From Methanospirillum hungatei JF-1 (GTDB lineage Archaea; Halobacteriota; Methanomicrobia; Methanomicrobiales; Methanospirillaceae): 64,000 nucleotides of DNA. A program made the translations under genes and the position numbers. Position 1 is the first letter of the stretch, and each line of letters starts with the position of its first letter. The DNA is taken from NCBI RefSeq assembly GCF_000013445.1, contig NC_007796.1:2578936-2642935 (forward strand). The letters run 5' to 3'. Under the pieces are notes generated by a model. The model saw nothing but the letters and a program-made list of their open reading frames with translations. It did no database searches and had not been told where the DNA came from. This document shows positions 1-8,132 of the stretch, in pieces.

Positions 1-707
1 GGATGGCAGACCCAAAAAAGATAATCGAGATCATGGACGCGGTCTCCATCCCGGTCATGGCAAAAGCTCGGATTGGTCATTTCGTTGAAGCACAGGTGCT
101 TGAGGCACTGGGTGTTGACATGATCGACGAATCAGAGGTCCTGACCCCTGCTGACGAAGAATACCATATCGATAAGACAAAATTCACCGTCCCCTTTGTC
201 TGTGGTGCACGAAATCTTGGTGAGGCACTGCGCAGGATAAACGAAGGAGCAGCCATGATCCGTACCAAGGGAGAAGCAGGTACAGGAAATGTTGTGGAAG
301 CGGTGCGGCATAACCGGACCATCCTCTCAGAGATCAGAAAACTCAAAGGGATGGAAGAGATTGAACTCGTGAAACGGGCACGGGAACTTGAAGCCCCTGT
401 TGATCTTTTAATTGAAACCGCAAAGCGTCAGCGTATTCCGGTTGTTAACTTCTCTGCAGGAGGCATAGCAACACCCGCAGACGCAGCACTCATGATGCAG
501 CTTGGAAGTGACGGAGTATTTGTCGGTTCAGGAATCTTCAAATCTGAACAGCCTGAACTCATGGCAAAAGCTATCGTTGAGGCAGTAAACCACTACAATG
601 AACCTGCTGTGATAGCTGAGGTCTCCAAAGGGCTGGGCAATGCAATGCGTGGTCTTGACATCCATGCCCTCCCACCTGAAGAGGTGCTCTCAAATCGTGG
701 CTGGTAA
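1..707 (+). CDS. pdxS: Pyridoxal 5'-phosphate synthase lyase subunit PdxS (5' end cut by window)
   Basis: PdxS builds pyridoxal 5'-phosphate from ribose 5-phosphate, glyceraldehyde 3-phosphate and ammonia supplied by PdxT. About 235 C-terminal residues are visible. The frame is open at base 1 and the family is about 290-300 aa, so some 60 residues lie upstream. Family blocks seen include [31 protein letters not shown] and the phosphate-binding [14 protein letters not shown]. The ATG at 3 is an internal Met, not a start. The stop overlaps pdxT, so the pair is translationally coupled. Identification is secure. Confidence 0.97.
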   Translation, partial: MADPKKIIEIMDAVSIPVMAKARIGHFVEAQVLEALGVDMIDESEVLTPADEEYHIDKTKFTVPFVCGARNLGEALRRINEGAAMIRTKGEAGTGNVVEAVRHNRTILSEIRKLKGMEEIELVKRARELEAPVDLLIETAKRQRIPVVNFSAGGIATPADAALMMQLGSDGVFVGSGIFKSEQPELMAKAIVEAVNHYNEPAVIAEVSKGLGNAMRGLDIHALPPEEVLSNRGW

Positions 708-1287
708 TGCTGCGGTTGGTGTCCTGGCACTCCAGGGAGATGTTTCCGAACACATCTCGGCATTTGAGTCGGCAATACAGAACCTGGGACTGAACATCCC
801 GGTTGTTCCCGTTCGAAAAGCGGAGCAGATTTTGGATCTGATGGCGCTTGCAATACCAGGTGGTGAATCCACAACCATCATGCGGCTCATAGAAAAGAAC
901 GGAATGAGAAACATCATTCAGAATTTTAAGGGAGGTATCTTTGCAACCTGTGCTGGCATGGTTGTGTCTGCACGGGACCTTATCAACGAAACCAGGTTTA
1001 CCCCTCTTGACCTCCTCGATATCACCGTCAACAGAAATGCATTCGGAAGGCAGCGCGAATCTTTTGAAGCGGACCTTCAGATATCAGGATTTGATACCCC
1101 GTTTCATGCAATATTCATCAGGGCACCGGTGATCACCAGAGCAGGGCCGGATGTTACCATCCTTGCAGAGATTCCACAGGGGATCGTGGCGGCAAAAAAA
1201 GGGAAGAAACTCATCCTCTCCTTTCACCCGGAGATCAGCCATGACCTCCGGATGCATGAGTACTTCCTGAAAGATATGCTCGGCTAA
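697..1287 (+). CDS. pdxT: Pyridoxal 5'-phosphate synthase glutaminase subunit PdxT
   Basis: PdxT hydrolyses glutamine and channels ammonia to PdxS. The start chosen is GTG at 697, 11 bp inside pdxS, because GAGGTG at 681-686 is a good ribosome site and the protein then begins just before the conserved [12 protein letters not shown] block. The upstream ATG at 640 would add 19 unconserved residues. The class-I glutaminase nucleophile Cys is in FATCAGM and the His/Glu pair in SFHPEIS. At 196 aa the length is normal. It forms a two-gene operon with pdxS and converges on gpmA 6 bp downstream. Confidence 0.96.
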   Translation: MAGNAAVGVLALQGDVSEHISAFESAIQNLGLNIPVVPVRKAEQILDLMALAIPGGESTTIMRLIEKNGMRNIIQNFKGGIFATCAGMVVSARDLINETRFTPLDLLDITVNRNAFGRQRESFEADLQISGFDTPFHAIFIRAPVITRAGPDVTILAEIPQGIVAAKKGKKLILSFHPEISHDLRMHEYFLKDMLG

Positions 1288-1293
1288 AAAGAA

Positions 1294-2040
1294 TTACTTC
1301 GCTTTTCCCTGATTTTTCACCGCTTCCATGGCGGCCTTTACCTTCTCCTCATCGCCAAGATAATAGGATCTGACCGGTTTGAGGTTGTCATCCAGTTCAT
1401 ACACCAATGGTATACCGGTCGGGATATTCAGATCAGGGATGTCAGTATCTGATATATTGTCAAGATGTTTGACCAGGGCCCGCAGGCTGTTCCCGTGAGC
1501 CGTTATCAAAACCCGCTTTCCTGATCTGATAACCGGAGCGATCTCGTCATTCCAGTACGGGATGAACCGTGCTACCGTATCCTTCAGACACTCGGTCATC
1601 GGCAGATCGCTTCTCTTTATCTCCTGGTACCGGCGGTGATAGGATGGATTATCGAGGTTATCCGGAGTATAGGCCGGTGGAGGGATGTCATAGCTTCTTC
1701 TCCAGATATGAACCTGCTGTTCACCATACTTCTCCACCGTCTCGATCTTATTCAGCCCGGTCAGAGCCCCATAATGACGCTCATTCAGGCGCCATGTCCG
1801 GATCACCGGAATCCACATAAGGTCCATCTCTTCCTGAATAAGCCAGAGTGTCCGGATGGCACGTTTCAGAACTGACGTATACGCAAGGTCAAACTCAAAA
1901 CCCTGCTCCCTGAGCGCTTTGCCTGCAGCCCGTGCCTCATCAATGCCCTGGGGGGAGAGATCAATATCACGCCAGCCGGTAAACCGGTTCTCCCGGTTCC
2001 AGAGACTTTCTCCATGACGAATCAGAACCAGTGTATACAT
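1294..2040 (-). CDS. gpmA: 2,3-bisphosphoglycerate-dependent phosphoglycerate mutase
   Basis: Interconverts 3- and 2-phosphoglycerate in glycolysis/gluconeogenesis through a phosphohistidine. The phosphoacceptor signature [10 protein letters not shown] is at residues 6-15, followed by the dPGM blocks NRFTGW and [14 protein letters not shown] and the second catalytic His in [14 protein letters not shown]. Length (248 aa) matches bacterial GpmA. Many archaea use the unrelated cofactor-independent ApgM, so a full bacterial-type dPGM suggests ancient transfer (inference). It stands alone, convergent with pdxT. Confidence 0.94.
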   Translation of the reverse strand: MYTLVLIRHGESLWNRENRFTGWRDIDLSPQGIDEARAAGKALREQGFEFDLAYTSVLKRAIRTLWLIQEEMDLMWIPVIRTWRLNERHYGALTGLNKIETVEKYGEQQVHIWRRSYDIPPPAYTPDNLDNPSYHRRYQEIKRSDLPMTECLKDTVARFIPYWNDEIAPVIRSGKRVLITAHGNSLRALVKHLDNISDTDIPDLNIPTGIPLVYELDDNLKPVRSYYLGDEEKVKAAMEAVKNQGKAK

Positions 2041-2121
2041 AATAAATCATCTGTACGTTGGTGATACAATCGGTTAATTCATCTGGAAAGGTTTTATGGG
2101 AACGCTCTCCAATCATCAGTT

Positions 2122-2994
2122 ATGACCATTCGTACCGGATGGCTACTGATGATACTGTTCCTTGCCGTTATGCTCCCGGCCCATGCTGCAGTGAATATTA
2201 CATCAGAGGGATTGATCGTGAGTGAAACCGGATATGCGGGTGGTTCGCTTACGGTGATTGAAGTGGTAAAAAATGCAGGAGATGATGAGACTGGGCCGGT
2301 GACCATCTCCTATTATCTGGTAAATGAAAGTGAGGGGAATGCAAAGCGGGTTCCGATTGGATCCGCAGATCTTGAGTCGATAACTTCAGGAGGGGATTAT
2401 TCAAGCGTAAAGACTTTCCTTTTGCCCCTTGACCTTGCCGATGGTGCATATAACTTTGTCAGGGAGGTCATGGGAAAAGATACCACACAAGTTCAGCAAA
2501 AAACGATACATATCGCGGATCCACTCCCCGATGGCAGTGATGCAGACCTGGTGGGATCCGGCCTCATCATCCCCTCTCGTGCCGGACCCGGGGATCAGAT
2601 TCGGGTTATTGCCGCGGTGGAAAACAGAGGAGGAACTGATGCTGGTATGTTCTATGTTGATATGTACCTGACGAACCGGTCGGTTCAGGCAACTGAGCCA
2701 CTGCTTCTCGGCACGTGGGAGGTGGGATCAGTACCGGCAACCGGACAGGCGAGCACCACCCGGACTTTTACCATCCCCCGTGATATTGTAGCAGGAACGT
2801 ACGGCGTACTCATGGATGTGGATCCGGGCAATCTTGTTCCGGAGCGTGATGAAGCGAACAATGACTGGTACCGTGACGGGATGATCCGGATCATCGCCGG
2901 AGGGCCGCAGACCATCGCTCCTCCTGTTCTTATGAACACCACTACATCTATTGTCATGATCAGTCAGGACCAGAACTCTTCTGACCAGTCCTGA
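2122..2994 (+). CDS. Secreted CARDB-domain surface protein
   Basis: A signal peptide covers residues 1-23 (hydrophobic core WLLMILFLAVML, then AHAA). Two Ig-like CARDB repeats follow, at about 25-125 and 140-255. Each has the hallmark pattern of an opening VxNxG, a TFxxP strand and, in the second repeat, the terminal DEANNDWY motif. CARDB domains are adhesive or structural modules on archaeal cell surfaces. No C-terminal membrane anchor is visible; the tail is Thr/Ser-rich. The specific partner is unknown. It is preceded by gpmA on the other strand. Confidence 0.8.
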   Translation: MTIRTGWLLMILFLAVMLPAHAAVNITSEGLIVSETGYAGGSLTVIEVVKNAGDDETGPVTISYYLVNESEGNAKRVPIGSADLESITSGGDYSSVKTFLLPLDLADGAYNFVREVMGKDTTQVQQKTIHIADPLPDGSDADLVGSGLIIPSRAGPGDQIRVIAAVENRGGTDAGMFYVDMYLTNRSVQATEPLLLGTWEVGSVPATGQASTTRTFTIPRDIVAGTYGVLMDVDPGNLVPERDEANNDWYRDGMIRIIAGGPQTIAPPVLMNTTTSIVMISQDQNSSDQS

Positions 2995-3141
2995 TATCAT
3001 CCTTTTTTCAACATCCTCTCTATGCACCAGCGTATATTTTATACTGAACCAGGTGATACATTATAGTGGTAAATTGAGTCAGCAGTGGATACCTTCCGTC
3101 AGCAATTTATTCTTCGCTCCTTTTTTCTTCGTGTTTAGATA

Positions 3142-3165
3142 GGGGGCCGGCTCTTTCCGGTCCCC
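3142..3165 (+). promoter_or_regulatory. GC-rich stem-loop upstream of the symporter genes
   Basis: A 9-bp stem (GGGGGCCGG against CCGGTCCCC, one G-U pair) closes a CTCTTT loop. It sits 42 bp before the small symporter subunit and about 100 bp after a TATA-like stretch near 3032-3042. It may be a 5'-leader structure. No T-run follows, so it is not a classical terminator. Confidence 0.4.
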
Positions 3166-3207
3166 GGTATTGATATTCACTGACAGTTTACCGGAGGTTC
3201 GATAAAC

Positions 3208-3339
3208 ATGTTCTCAGTATTTGGTATTACAGACCCTGCTATCTGGATGGGGTACGCAATCGCGATAGGCCTGGCCATAGCCTGTGTTATCTACGGAGCT
3301 CTGAACTGGAACAAAGGAGGACGCGATCATGGCAGTTGA
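3208..3339 (+). CDS. Symporter small accessory protein (43 aa)
   Basis: Reading from ATG 3208 gives a 43-residue peptide with one hydrophobic segment (residues 11-31, about GMGYAIAIGLAIACVIYGAL-like) and a short basic tail. GGAGG at 3193-3197 gives a well-spaced ribosome site. The stop overlaps the start of the SSS symporter by 11 bp. Tiny one-helix subunits directly before SSS transporters are known as symporter small accessory proteins and probably assist assembly or gating. The assignment rests on size, topology and position. Confidence 0.72.
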   Translation: MFSVFGITDPAIWMGYAIAIGLAIACVIYGALNWNKGGRDHGS

Positions 3340-4891
3340 CCCGGCGGTTACGATCATCCTTGTTCTGGTGTATGTTGCAATCACCTTGGTGCTTGGATAC
3401 CTTGGATACAAAAAAACCATTCATGCAGAAGATTATCTGCTGGCCGGACGGGACAGTCATCCGGTGATCATCGCCCTCTCATATGGTGCGACGTTCATCT
3501 CAACATCAGCAATCGTGGGGTTTGGCGGGGTTGCAGCAAACCTTGGTATGGGACTTATCTGGCTGACGGTTTTTAATATAGGGGTAGGGATTCTTCTGGC
3601 ATTCGTGCTCTTTGGAAAGAAGACACGGGAGAAGGGAGCAGAAACCGGGGCGATTACATTCCCTGACCTTATGGGCAAGATCTTCAATACCCCAAAACTC
3701 CAGTTCATCAGTGGTATTATCATCCTGCTGGGGATGCCGCTGTATACCGCTGCGGTTCTGATAGGAGGTGCACGGTTTCTTGAGACGACCTTAAGCATCT
3801 CCTACACCACCGCCCTGATTGGATTTGCAGTCATCGTTGCTCTCTATGTCATCTATGGCGGGCTTATTGCAGTTATGTACACCGATGCGTTCCAGGGAGC
3901 GATCATGCTCATTGGGATGACAATTCTTCTGGTGCTGACCTACATATATGTCGGTGGCGTGACTGCAGGCCATAAGGCACTCGCTGCCATGTCTGACCTG
4001 GTTCCCGAGACACTTGCCGGGCAGGGAATGACGGGGTGGGCATCAATGCCTGAACTAGGCTCACCCATCTGGTTCACCCTGATAACAACGCTTGTCCTTG
4101 GTGTTGGTATCGGTGTCCTGGCCCAGCCCCAGCTCGTCGTCAGGTTCATGACCGCACGGGAGAACAGGGCATTAAACCGGGCAGTACTGGTCGGGGGTCC
4201 ATTCATCCTGATGATGACCGGAGTGGCATTTACGGTTGGTGCATTGACAAATGTCTATTTTTACCAGCACATGGGAAAGATTGCCATTGATGCAGCAGGG
4301 GGGAACGTAGACTCGGTCATTCCCCTGTATATCAATACCGCCATGCCAGACCTGTTTGTGATAATCTTTATGCTGACCCTGCTTTCAGCGGCAATGTCCA
4401 CCCTATCGTCACTCTATCACACCATGGGGACCGCTCTTGTCTGTGACCTCTGGGGCAGAGGACAGAAATGTGCCATGTCACTTCGGGCAAACCAGATTGG
4501 ATGTATTGTGATGATGATCCTGAGTGTTGTTCTGGCTCTTGCCATGCCGGCGAGCATTATTGCCCGGGCAACTGCGATGTTCATGGGCCTGTGTGCCTCG
4601 GCATTTCTCCCGGCATTTGCAGTAGGGGTGTATTCCAAACGACCTTCACGGGCGGGGGCGATGGCCAGTATGATATCAGGAGCGTTCATCTGGTTCTTTT
4701 ACACGGTTTTTATCCATACCGCCGAAGCAAAGGCCCTTGGGATCTCCCAGTTCCTGACCGGATCAGTAACGATACTGGGTGCACCCTGGACCGTTATCGA
4801 TCCCCTGGTTATTGCACTCCCAATATCACTCATCGTCATGGTTTCATTTCAGGTTCGTGAACGTAGCGTGGGAGTGAAAAGCCAGGTATAA
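3329..4891 (+). CDS. Sodium:solute symporter (SSS family)
   Basis: A 520-residue inner-membrane carrier with about 13 hydrophobic segments and the LeuT-like SSS signature, including YLLAGRDSHP after the first helix, the small-residue-rich SYGATFISTSAIVGFGG in the first core helix, and YGGLIAVMYTDAFQGAIM. Members use the Na+ gradient to import small organic solutes; the substrate (organic acid, amino acid or vitamin) cannot be read from sequence. AAAGGAGGA lies 8 bp before ATG 3329. Co-translated with the overlapping 43-aa accessory subunit. A terminator-like hairpin follows the stop. Confidence 0.9.
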   Translation: MAVDPAVTIILVLVYVAITLVLGYLGYKKTIHAEDYLLAGRDSHPVIIALSYGATFISTSAIVGFGGVAANLGMGLIWLTVFNIGVGILLAFVLFGKKTREKGAETGAITFPDLMGKIFNTPKLQFISGIIILLGMPLYTAAVLIGGARFLETTLSISYTTALIGFAVIVALYVIYGGLIAVMYTDAFQGAIMLIGMTILLVLTYIYVGGVTAGHKALAAMSDLVPETLAGQGMTGWASMPELGSPIWFTLITTLVLGVGIGVLAQPQLVVRFMTARENRALNRAVLVGGPFILMMTGVAFTVGALTNVYFYQHMGKIAIDAAGGNVDSVIPLYINTAMPDLFVIIFMLTLLSAAMSTLSSLYHTMGTALVCDLWGRGQKCAMSLRANQIGCIVMMILSVVLALAMPASIIARATAMFMGLCASAFLPAFAVGVYSKRPSRAGAMASMISGAFIWFFYTVFIHTAEAKALGISQFLTGSVTILGAPWTVIDPLVIALPISLIVMVSFQVRERSVGVKSQV

Positions 4892-4907
4892 GGAGGGCAA
4901 TAATTCC

Positions 4908-4935
4908 GGTTTTAAATAAAACCAAAATTTTTTTC
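4908..4935 (+). terminator. Intrinsic-type terminator after the symporter
   Basis: A GGTTTT/AAAACC stem with an AAAT loop (4908-4923) is followed by AAAA and a run of eight Ts, 16 bp after the symporter stop. The T-run agrees with archaeal termination. Confidence 0.55.
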
Positions 4936-5048
4936 CCTTCCAGAAAACGATGATATTCAGAGAGAAAGAATGCTCATTTTACAAATCAGGAAAAAGATTT
5001 CATCTTCGAAAAATAATACTCCGTCACCGGTACTCAGGAGGTTATAAG

Positions 5049-5606
5049 ATGAACTTCAGACCAGGGCTTTCCCTGCTTATTATCCTGTCATTTCTTATGA
5101 TTCCCGTGTTTGGGGAAGACCTTACGAAAATATACGGGAGCATCCCAAAGAACGGAATAAACCAGGTCACTCTTGACAACTCAGCAAATGATAAGGAAGC
5201 AGTTGTTGTGTTTAAAGAGATGAACTGGCCGATACCATTTGCAGTATACCTGGCTCCTCACCAGACCGGAGTATTGAAACTGCCCTCTGAGTCATACCAG
5301 GTGTATTATACACTCGGTCGAGGCTGGAATGTTGCTGAAAAGCGGTTCCATAGCGAACCGGAATACTACATGATGACGGGTGTATTTAACCCCGCCGAAA
5401 CTGGTCTCATCCATGAAGAAAAACTTCGCCCGGCAAGGGTTGTTGATGATACCTGGGATCCTGATGCATATGTCCCAAGCACATATGGAGAGAAGATAGA
5501 TTATGCTGAATGGAAATGGGCTGAGAGCACCATCCCGCTCTATCAAAATACAGGTTCTCCCGATACACGGGTACCTGTCGATGAGAGTGATTTCCCTCTT
5601 TCCTAA
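5049..5606 (+). CDS. Exported protein of unknown function
   Basis: The reading frame opens at 4950, but AGGAGG at 5036-5041 points to ATG 5049. The product then begins with a clean signal peptide (MNFRPGLSLL followed by a hydrophobic stretch, cleavage after VFG). The mature 160 residues contain no membrane helix and no recognised domain. The sequence is rich in aromatic and acidic residues, suggesting a small beta-rich extracytoplasmic protein. Monocistronic, between the symporter and a decayed HepT gene. Function unknown. Confidence 0.7.
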   Translation: MNFRPGLSLLIILSFLMIPVFGEDLTKIYGSIPKNGINQVTLDNSANDKEAVVVFKEMNWPIPFAVYLAPHQTGVLKLPSESYQVYYTLGRGWNVAEKRFHSEPEYYMMTGVFNPAETGLIHEEKLRPARVVDDTWDPDAYVPSTYGEKIDYAEWKWAESTIPLYQNTGSPDTRVPVDESDFPLS

Positions 5607-5635
5607 TTTTTTTATATGTATTCCCCCTTCCCTGA

Positions 5636-5818
5636 CGAATACGTGCTGAAGATTATGCAGATACCTTTCTCGTCATAGCTGAAAATGGGGTACTAAAAAG
5701 AGACGAGGCTCATCATCTGGGTGAAATGGCTCGGTTTAGAAATCGTCTGGTCCACCAGTACTGGAGAATAGATATTGCGGATTATGCTAAAAAAATCCTC
5801 GACCTTTTAAAACCCTAA
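5636..5818 (+). pseudogene. HepT/DUF86-like toxin remnant (C-terminal part only)
   Basis: A 60-codon open stretch encodes the HepT (DUF86) C-terminus: EMARFRNRLVHQYWRID carries the conserved Rx4HxY motif, followed by a helix ending ILDLLKP. A stop codon lies immediately upstream at 5633-5635 and no start codon gives a complete protein. The usual helices 1-3 and the MNT antitoxin partner are missing. It is most simply a degraded MNT-HepT toxin-antitoxin locus. Confidence 0.6.
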
Positions 5819-5869
5819 AGATAATTAATTTCTTTTTCAGATAATTATCCGAACCAAGAAGGAAAAAAA

Positions 5870-6736
5870 TTAGATATAGGGGTTGCGGAGACCCTTGTTA
5901 ACACCGAATGTTGCACGGTGTTCGAGCTCCTTCTGGTTCTTGGTGATCTTTTCGGTTGCAAGCTTAGTGACGAGTTCAAGACCTGGCTTGACGCTCTCAA
6001 TCGGCTTGGTCTCAAAGATACCAGCGGCGACTGCCTTGTTCCAGATATTTTCTCCATTGTTGTTCCGGATAAACACAGTGGACCATCCGTCAGGAGATCC
6101 GACTGAACCGGTGGAGATATCAGCAAGGTTTGCCACGTAGTCAAGACAGACATGGCAGCCTGGCTGTTCGTACTTGTGAGTGAGTTTGAGCGGGATCTGG
6201 GAGACTGCACCACGGTTGGTGTATGCCCAGTATTTCCCCTTCCCGATATCGGTCTTCTTGAGTGAGTGCAGATCAACATTGCAGTGGTCCTGCACGATCT
6301 GAGTCATGCTCTGGTATGAGAAGTTCTCCATACAGAAAATACCCATTGCAAGAGCAATCTTGTCACATACATCACGAAGTCCGACCGGGTAGAGTTGTGC
6401 TTTTCGAAGTGCCTGGATCTGACAGGGAGTTCCGACAATACCGACCTTGTCAAGACCATACTTGCGTACAGACTCTTTCAGGACAGACATGTTTGGACAG
6501 ACATTGTATCTGGTTCCCCGTGAAGACAGGATCTCCTCTGGAGTGGTTGCCACAATCGGCTTTGGCTGCCATGGCTTCTCTCCCTGGCCTGCAACGATTG
6601 CACCATCAATGATACCCTCTTCAAGAGCGTAGAGGAACATTGAGGTGACAATCCCGCCATCCTGGGAGCAGCGCAGAACTTCTGCACTGGTGCTGCGGGC
6701 AGCGACTGCGGATTTATATTTGCCAAGATAATCCAT
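5870..6736 (-). CDS. frhB: Coenzyme F420-reducing hydrogenase, beta subunit
   Basis: FrhB is the FAD and [4Fe-4S] iron-sulfur flavoprotein that passes electrons from FrhG to F420, the deazaflavin used in methanogenesis. The 288-residue length fits the family. Landmarks are the N-terminal CSQDGGIVTS, the VGIVGTPCQIQALRKAQ block, the Cys-containing GIFCMENFSY and the cluster motif GCHVCLDY near residue 190. Last gene of the frhADGB operon, 2 bp after frhG. A T-rich stretch at 5861-5868 (minus-strand reading) directly after the stop may terminate the transcript. Confidence 0.97.
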   Translation of the reverse strand: MDYLGKYKSAVAARSTSAEVLRCSQDGGIVTSMFLYALEEGIIDGAIVAGQGEKPWQPKPIVATTPEEILSSRGTRYNVCPNMSVLKESVRKYGLDKVGIVGTPCQIQALRKAQLYPVGLRDVCDKIALAMGIFCMENFSYQSMTQIVQDHCNVDLHSLKKTDIGKGKYWAYTNRGAVSQIPLKLTHKYEQPGCHVCLDYVANLADISTGSVGSPDGWSTVFIRNNNGENIWNKAVAAGIFETKPIESVKPGLELVTKLATEKITKNQKELEHRATFGVNKGLRNPYI

Positions 6737-6738
6737 GA

Positions 6739-7527
6739 TTAGTTCCCTCCCGGGTTCATGGCACCATCAATAATACCAAGGATGTTTTCGTACTGGTTCA
6801 CAACATCAAAGCTGAAGAATGCACGTGGGCAGGCTGCATAGCAGGCTCCACACTTGATACACATATCACGCTGGATGTTAGGCTTGCCTTCTTCCATGGT
6901 GATGGCGAAGACCGGACAGGACGTGGCACAGGTACCACAGCCCATACACAGACCCTGGTTAATAACCTTGGTCATGATGTCACAGCCACATGCCTCACTT
7001 GAAGTTGCCTTGCTTCCCTCACTGGCAAGTGCCATGAGCGGTGCAAGGTATGCTTTTGCAAGTGCCTGCTGCTCGGGAGTTCCCTTCAGGAGCAGGTATG
7101 CCATGACACAGACATTTCTGATCTGCTGCGGGCATGGAGCACAGCCGGGGATATACACATCCACATCGATGACATCACCGATTGGGACAAATCCCTCATG
7201 CTGTGGCTGGTTCCACTGTCCACCACGGCAGAACCGGGTGATATTTCCATATGCAGCACAGCCACCGAGAGCAACAACAACTGCTGCTTTCTCACGGGTT
7301 TCTTTAATCTCTTCTACTGACAGTTCATCCTGCAGACAGACTGACCCCTCAACCAGTGCAACATCCATCTTTGGAATGTGACGTGCATCGGCAAGAGTTA
7401 AACAATATACGAGGTCAGCGTAATTGTCAAGGATGGTGAATAACCCCTCGTAGTTGTCGGCGAGGGAGACAAGACATCCTGTACACCCACTCATGTGTAC
7501 ATGTCCGACTGTTATTTTGTTAGCCAC
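6739..7527 (-). CDS. frhG: Coenzyme F420-reducing hydrogenase, gamma (small) subunit
   Basis: FrhG carries the proximal cluster (GCTGCLVSLAD, then CAAYG and PGCAPCPQ) and two ferredoxin-type [4Fe-4S] clusters (CMGCGTCATSCP and CIKCGACYAACP), linking the NiFe site in FrhA to FrhB. GTG at 7527 was chosen because GGAGG lies 8 bp upstream on the minus strand and the protein then begins VANKITVGHVHMSG as in other FrhG (262 aa). The frame stays open to ATG 7653, but that start would add a 42-aa Lys/Pro/Glu-rich tail and overlap frhD by 86 bp. With GTG the gap to frhD is 40 bp. Confidence 0.94.
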   Translation of the reverse strand: MANKITVGHVHMSGCTGCLVSLADNYEGLFTILDNYADLVYCLTLADARHIPKMDVALVEGSVCLQDELSVEEIKETREKAAVVVALGGCAAYGNITRFCRGGQWNQPQHEGFVPIGDVIDVDVYIPGCAPCPQQIRNVCVMAYLLLKGTPEQQALAKAYLAPLMALASEGSKATSSEACGCDIMTKVINQGLCMGCGTCATSCPVFAITMEEGKPNIQRDMCIKCGACYAACPRAFFSFDVVNQYENILGIIDGAMNPGGN

Positions 7528-7567
7528 AGGCCTTTCCTCCTTCTTTGGTTCTTCTTTCGCAATCGGT

Positions 7568-8119
7568 TTAGATACTGGAGCCGTAGGTTCCTGCGATTTC
7601 GGAGCAGGTCCCTTCTTCTCCTTTTTCCCGAAGATCAATGATAGTAGTCCCATGATTTACCCCAATCATTTTCAGCACGAGCTGTACTGTCCTTGGGATC
7701 GCTTCTGTTACCTCTTCGGAGAGTCCTATCTCAAATTCTGGTTCAGAAACCCGCTTCGGCTGACACCCGATGATATCAATCTTCACCCGGTTTTTCAGCT
7801 GGTGAATGGGTTCGGTTAAATCCCAGGAATGAGCATCCCGGTATTTTCCCGGTGGCAGATCATCAGGGCTGATGATTGCAATCTCTCCAGGTTTTCCTCC
7901 GAAATCAGCAATATCTATGATGAAAAGGTGTTTGACCGGTTCATCCGATTGCGCAAGAAGGGTAAAGAGGAAATGCGGACCACCAAGGCCGGCATCTATT
8001 ACCTTTACATTCTCGGGCAGGTCGAGTTTCTGGAGTTCCTCGACTACGGCCGGTCCAAACCCATCATCCGCAAAGAGCGGGTTTCCGCACCCGCAGATTA
8101 CGATCTCCTGGAACAGCAT
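7568..8119 (-). CDS. frhD: F420 hydrogenase maturation endopeptidase FrhD
   Basis: FrhD belongs to the HycI/HybD family of hydrogenase maturation proteases, which clip the C-terminal tail of the large subunit after nickel insertion. The nickel-sensing residues are visible in GCGNPLFADDGFGP (first acidic ligand) and IIDIADFGGKPG (Asp). ATG 8119 is preferred over the open frame to 8176, giving 183 aa with the family-typical start MLFQEIVICG. It lies 13 bp downstream of frhA, whose C-terminus it should process. Confidence 0.92.
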   Translation of the reverse strand: MLFQEIVICGCGNPLFADDGFGPAVVEELQKLDLPENVKVIDAGLGGPHFLFTLLAQSDEPVKHLFIIDIADFGGKPGEIAIISPDDLPPGKYRDAHSWDLTEPIHQLKNRVKIDIIGCQPKRVSEPEFEIGLSEEVTEAIPRTVQLVLKMIGVNHGTTIIDLREKGEEGTCSEIAGTYGSSI

Positions 8120-8132
8120 GCGCAGGGCACTC

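Noticed and set aside
640-696. pdxT starting at ATG 640
   Set aside because: Adds 19 residues inside pdxS with no ribosome site; GTG 697 has one and matches the family N-terminus.
4468-4860. 130-codon Cys/Gly-rich frame inside the symporter gene
   Set aside because: Lies on the same strand in another frame of a membrane protein with strong family signature; the Cys pattern is an artefact of frame.
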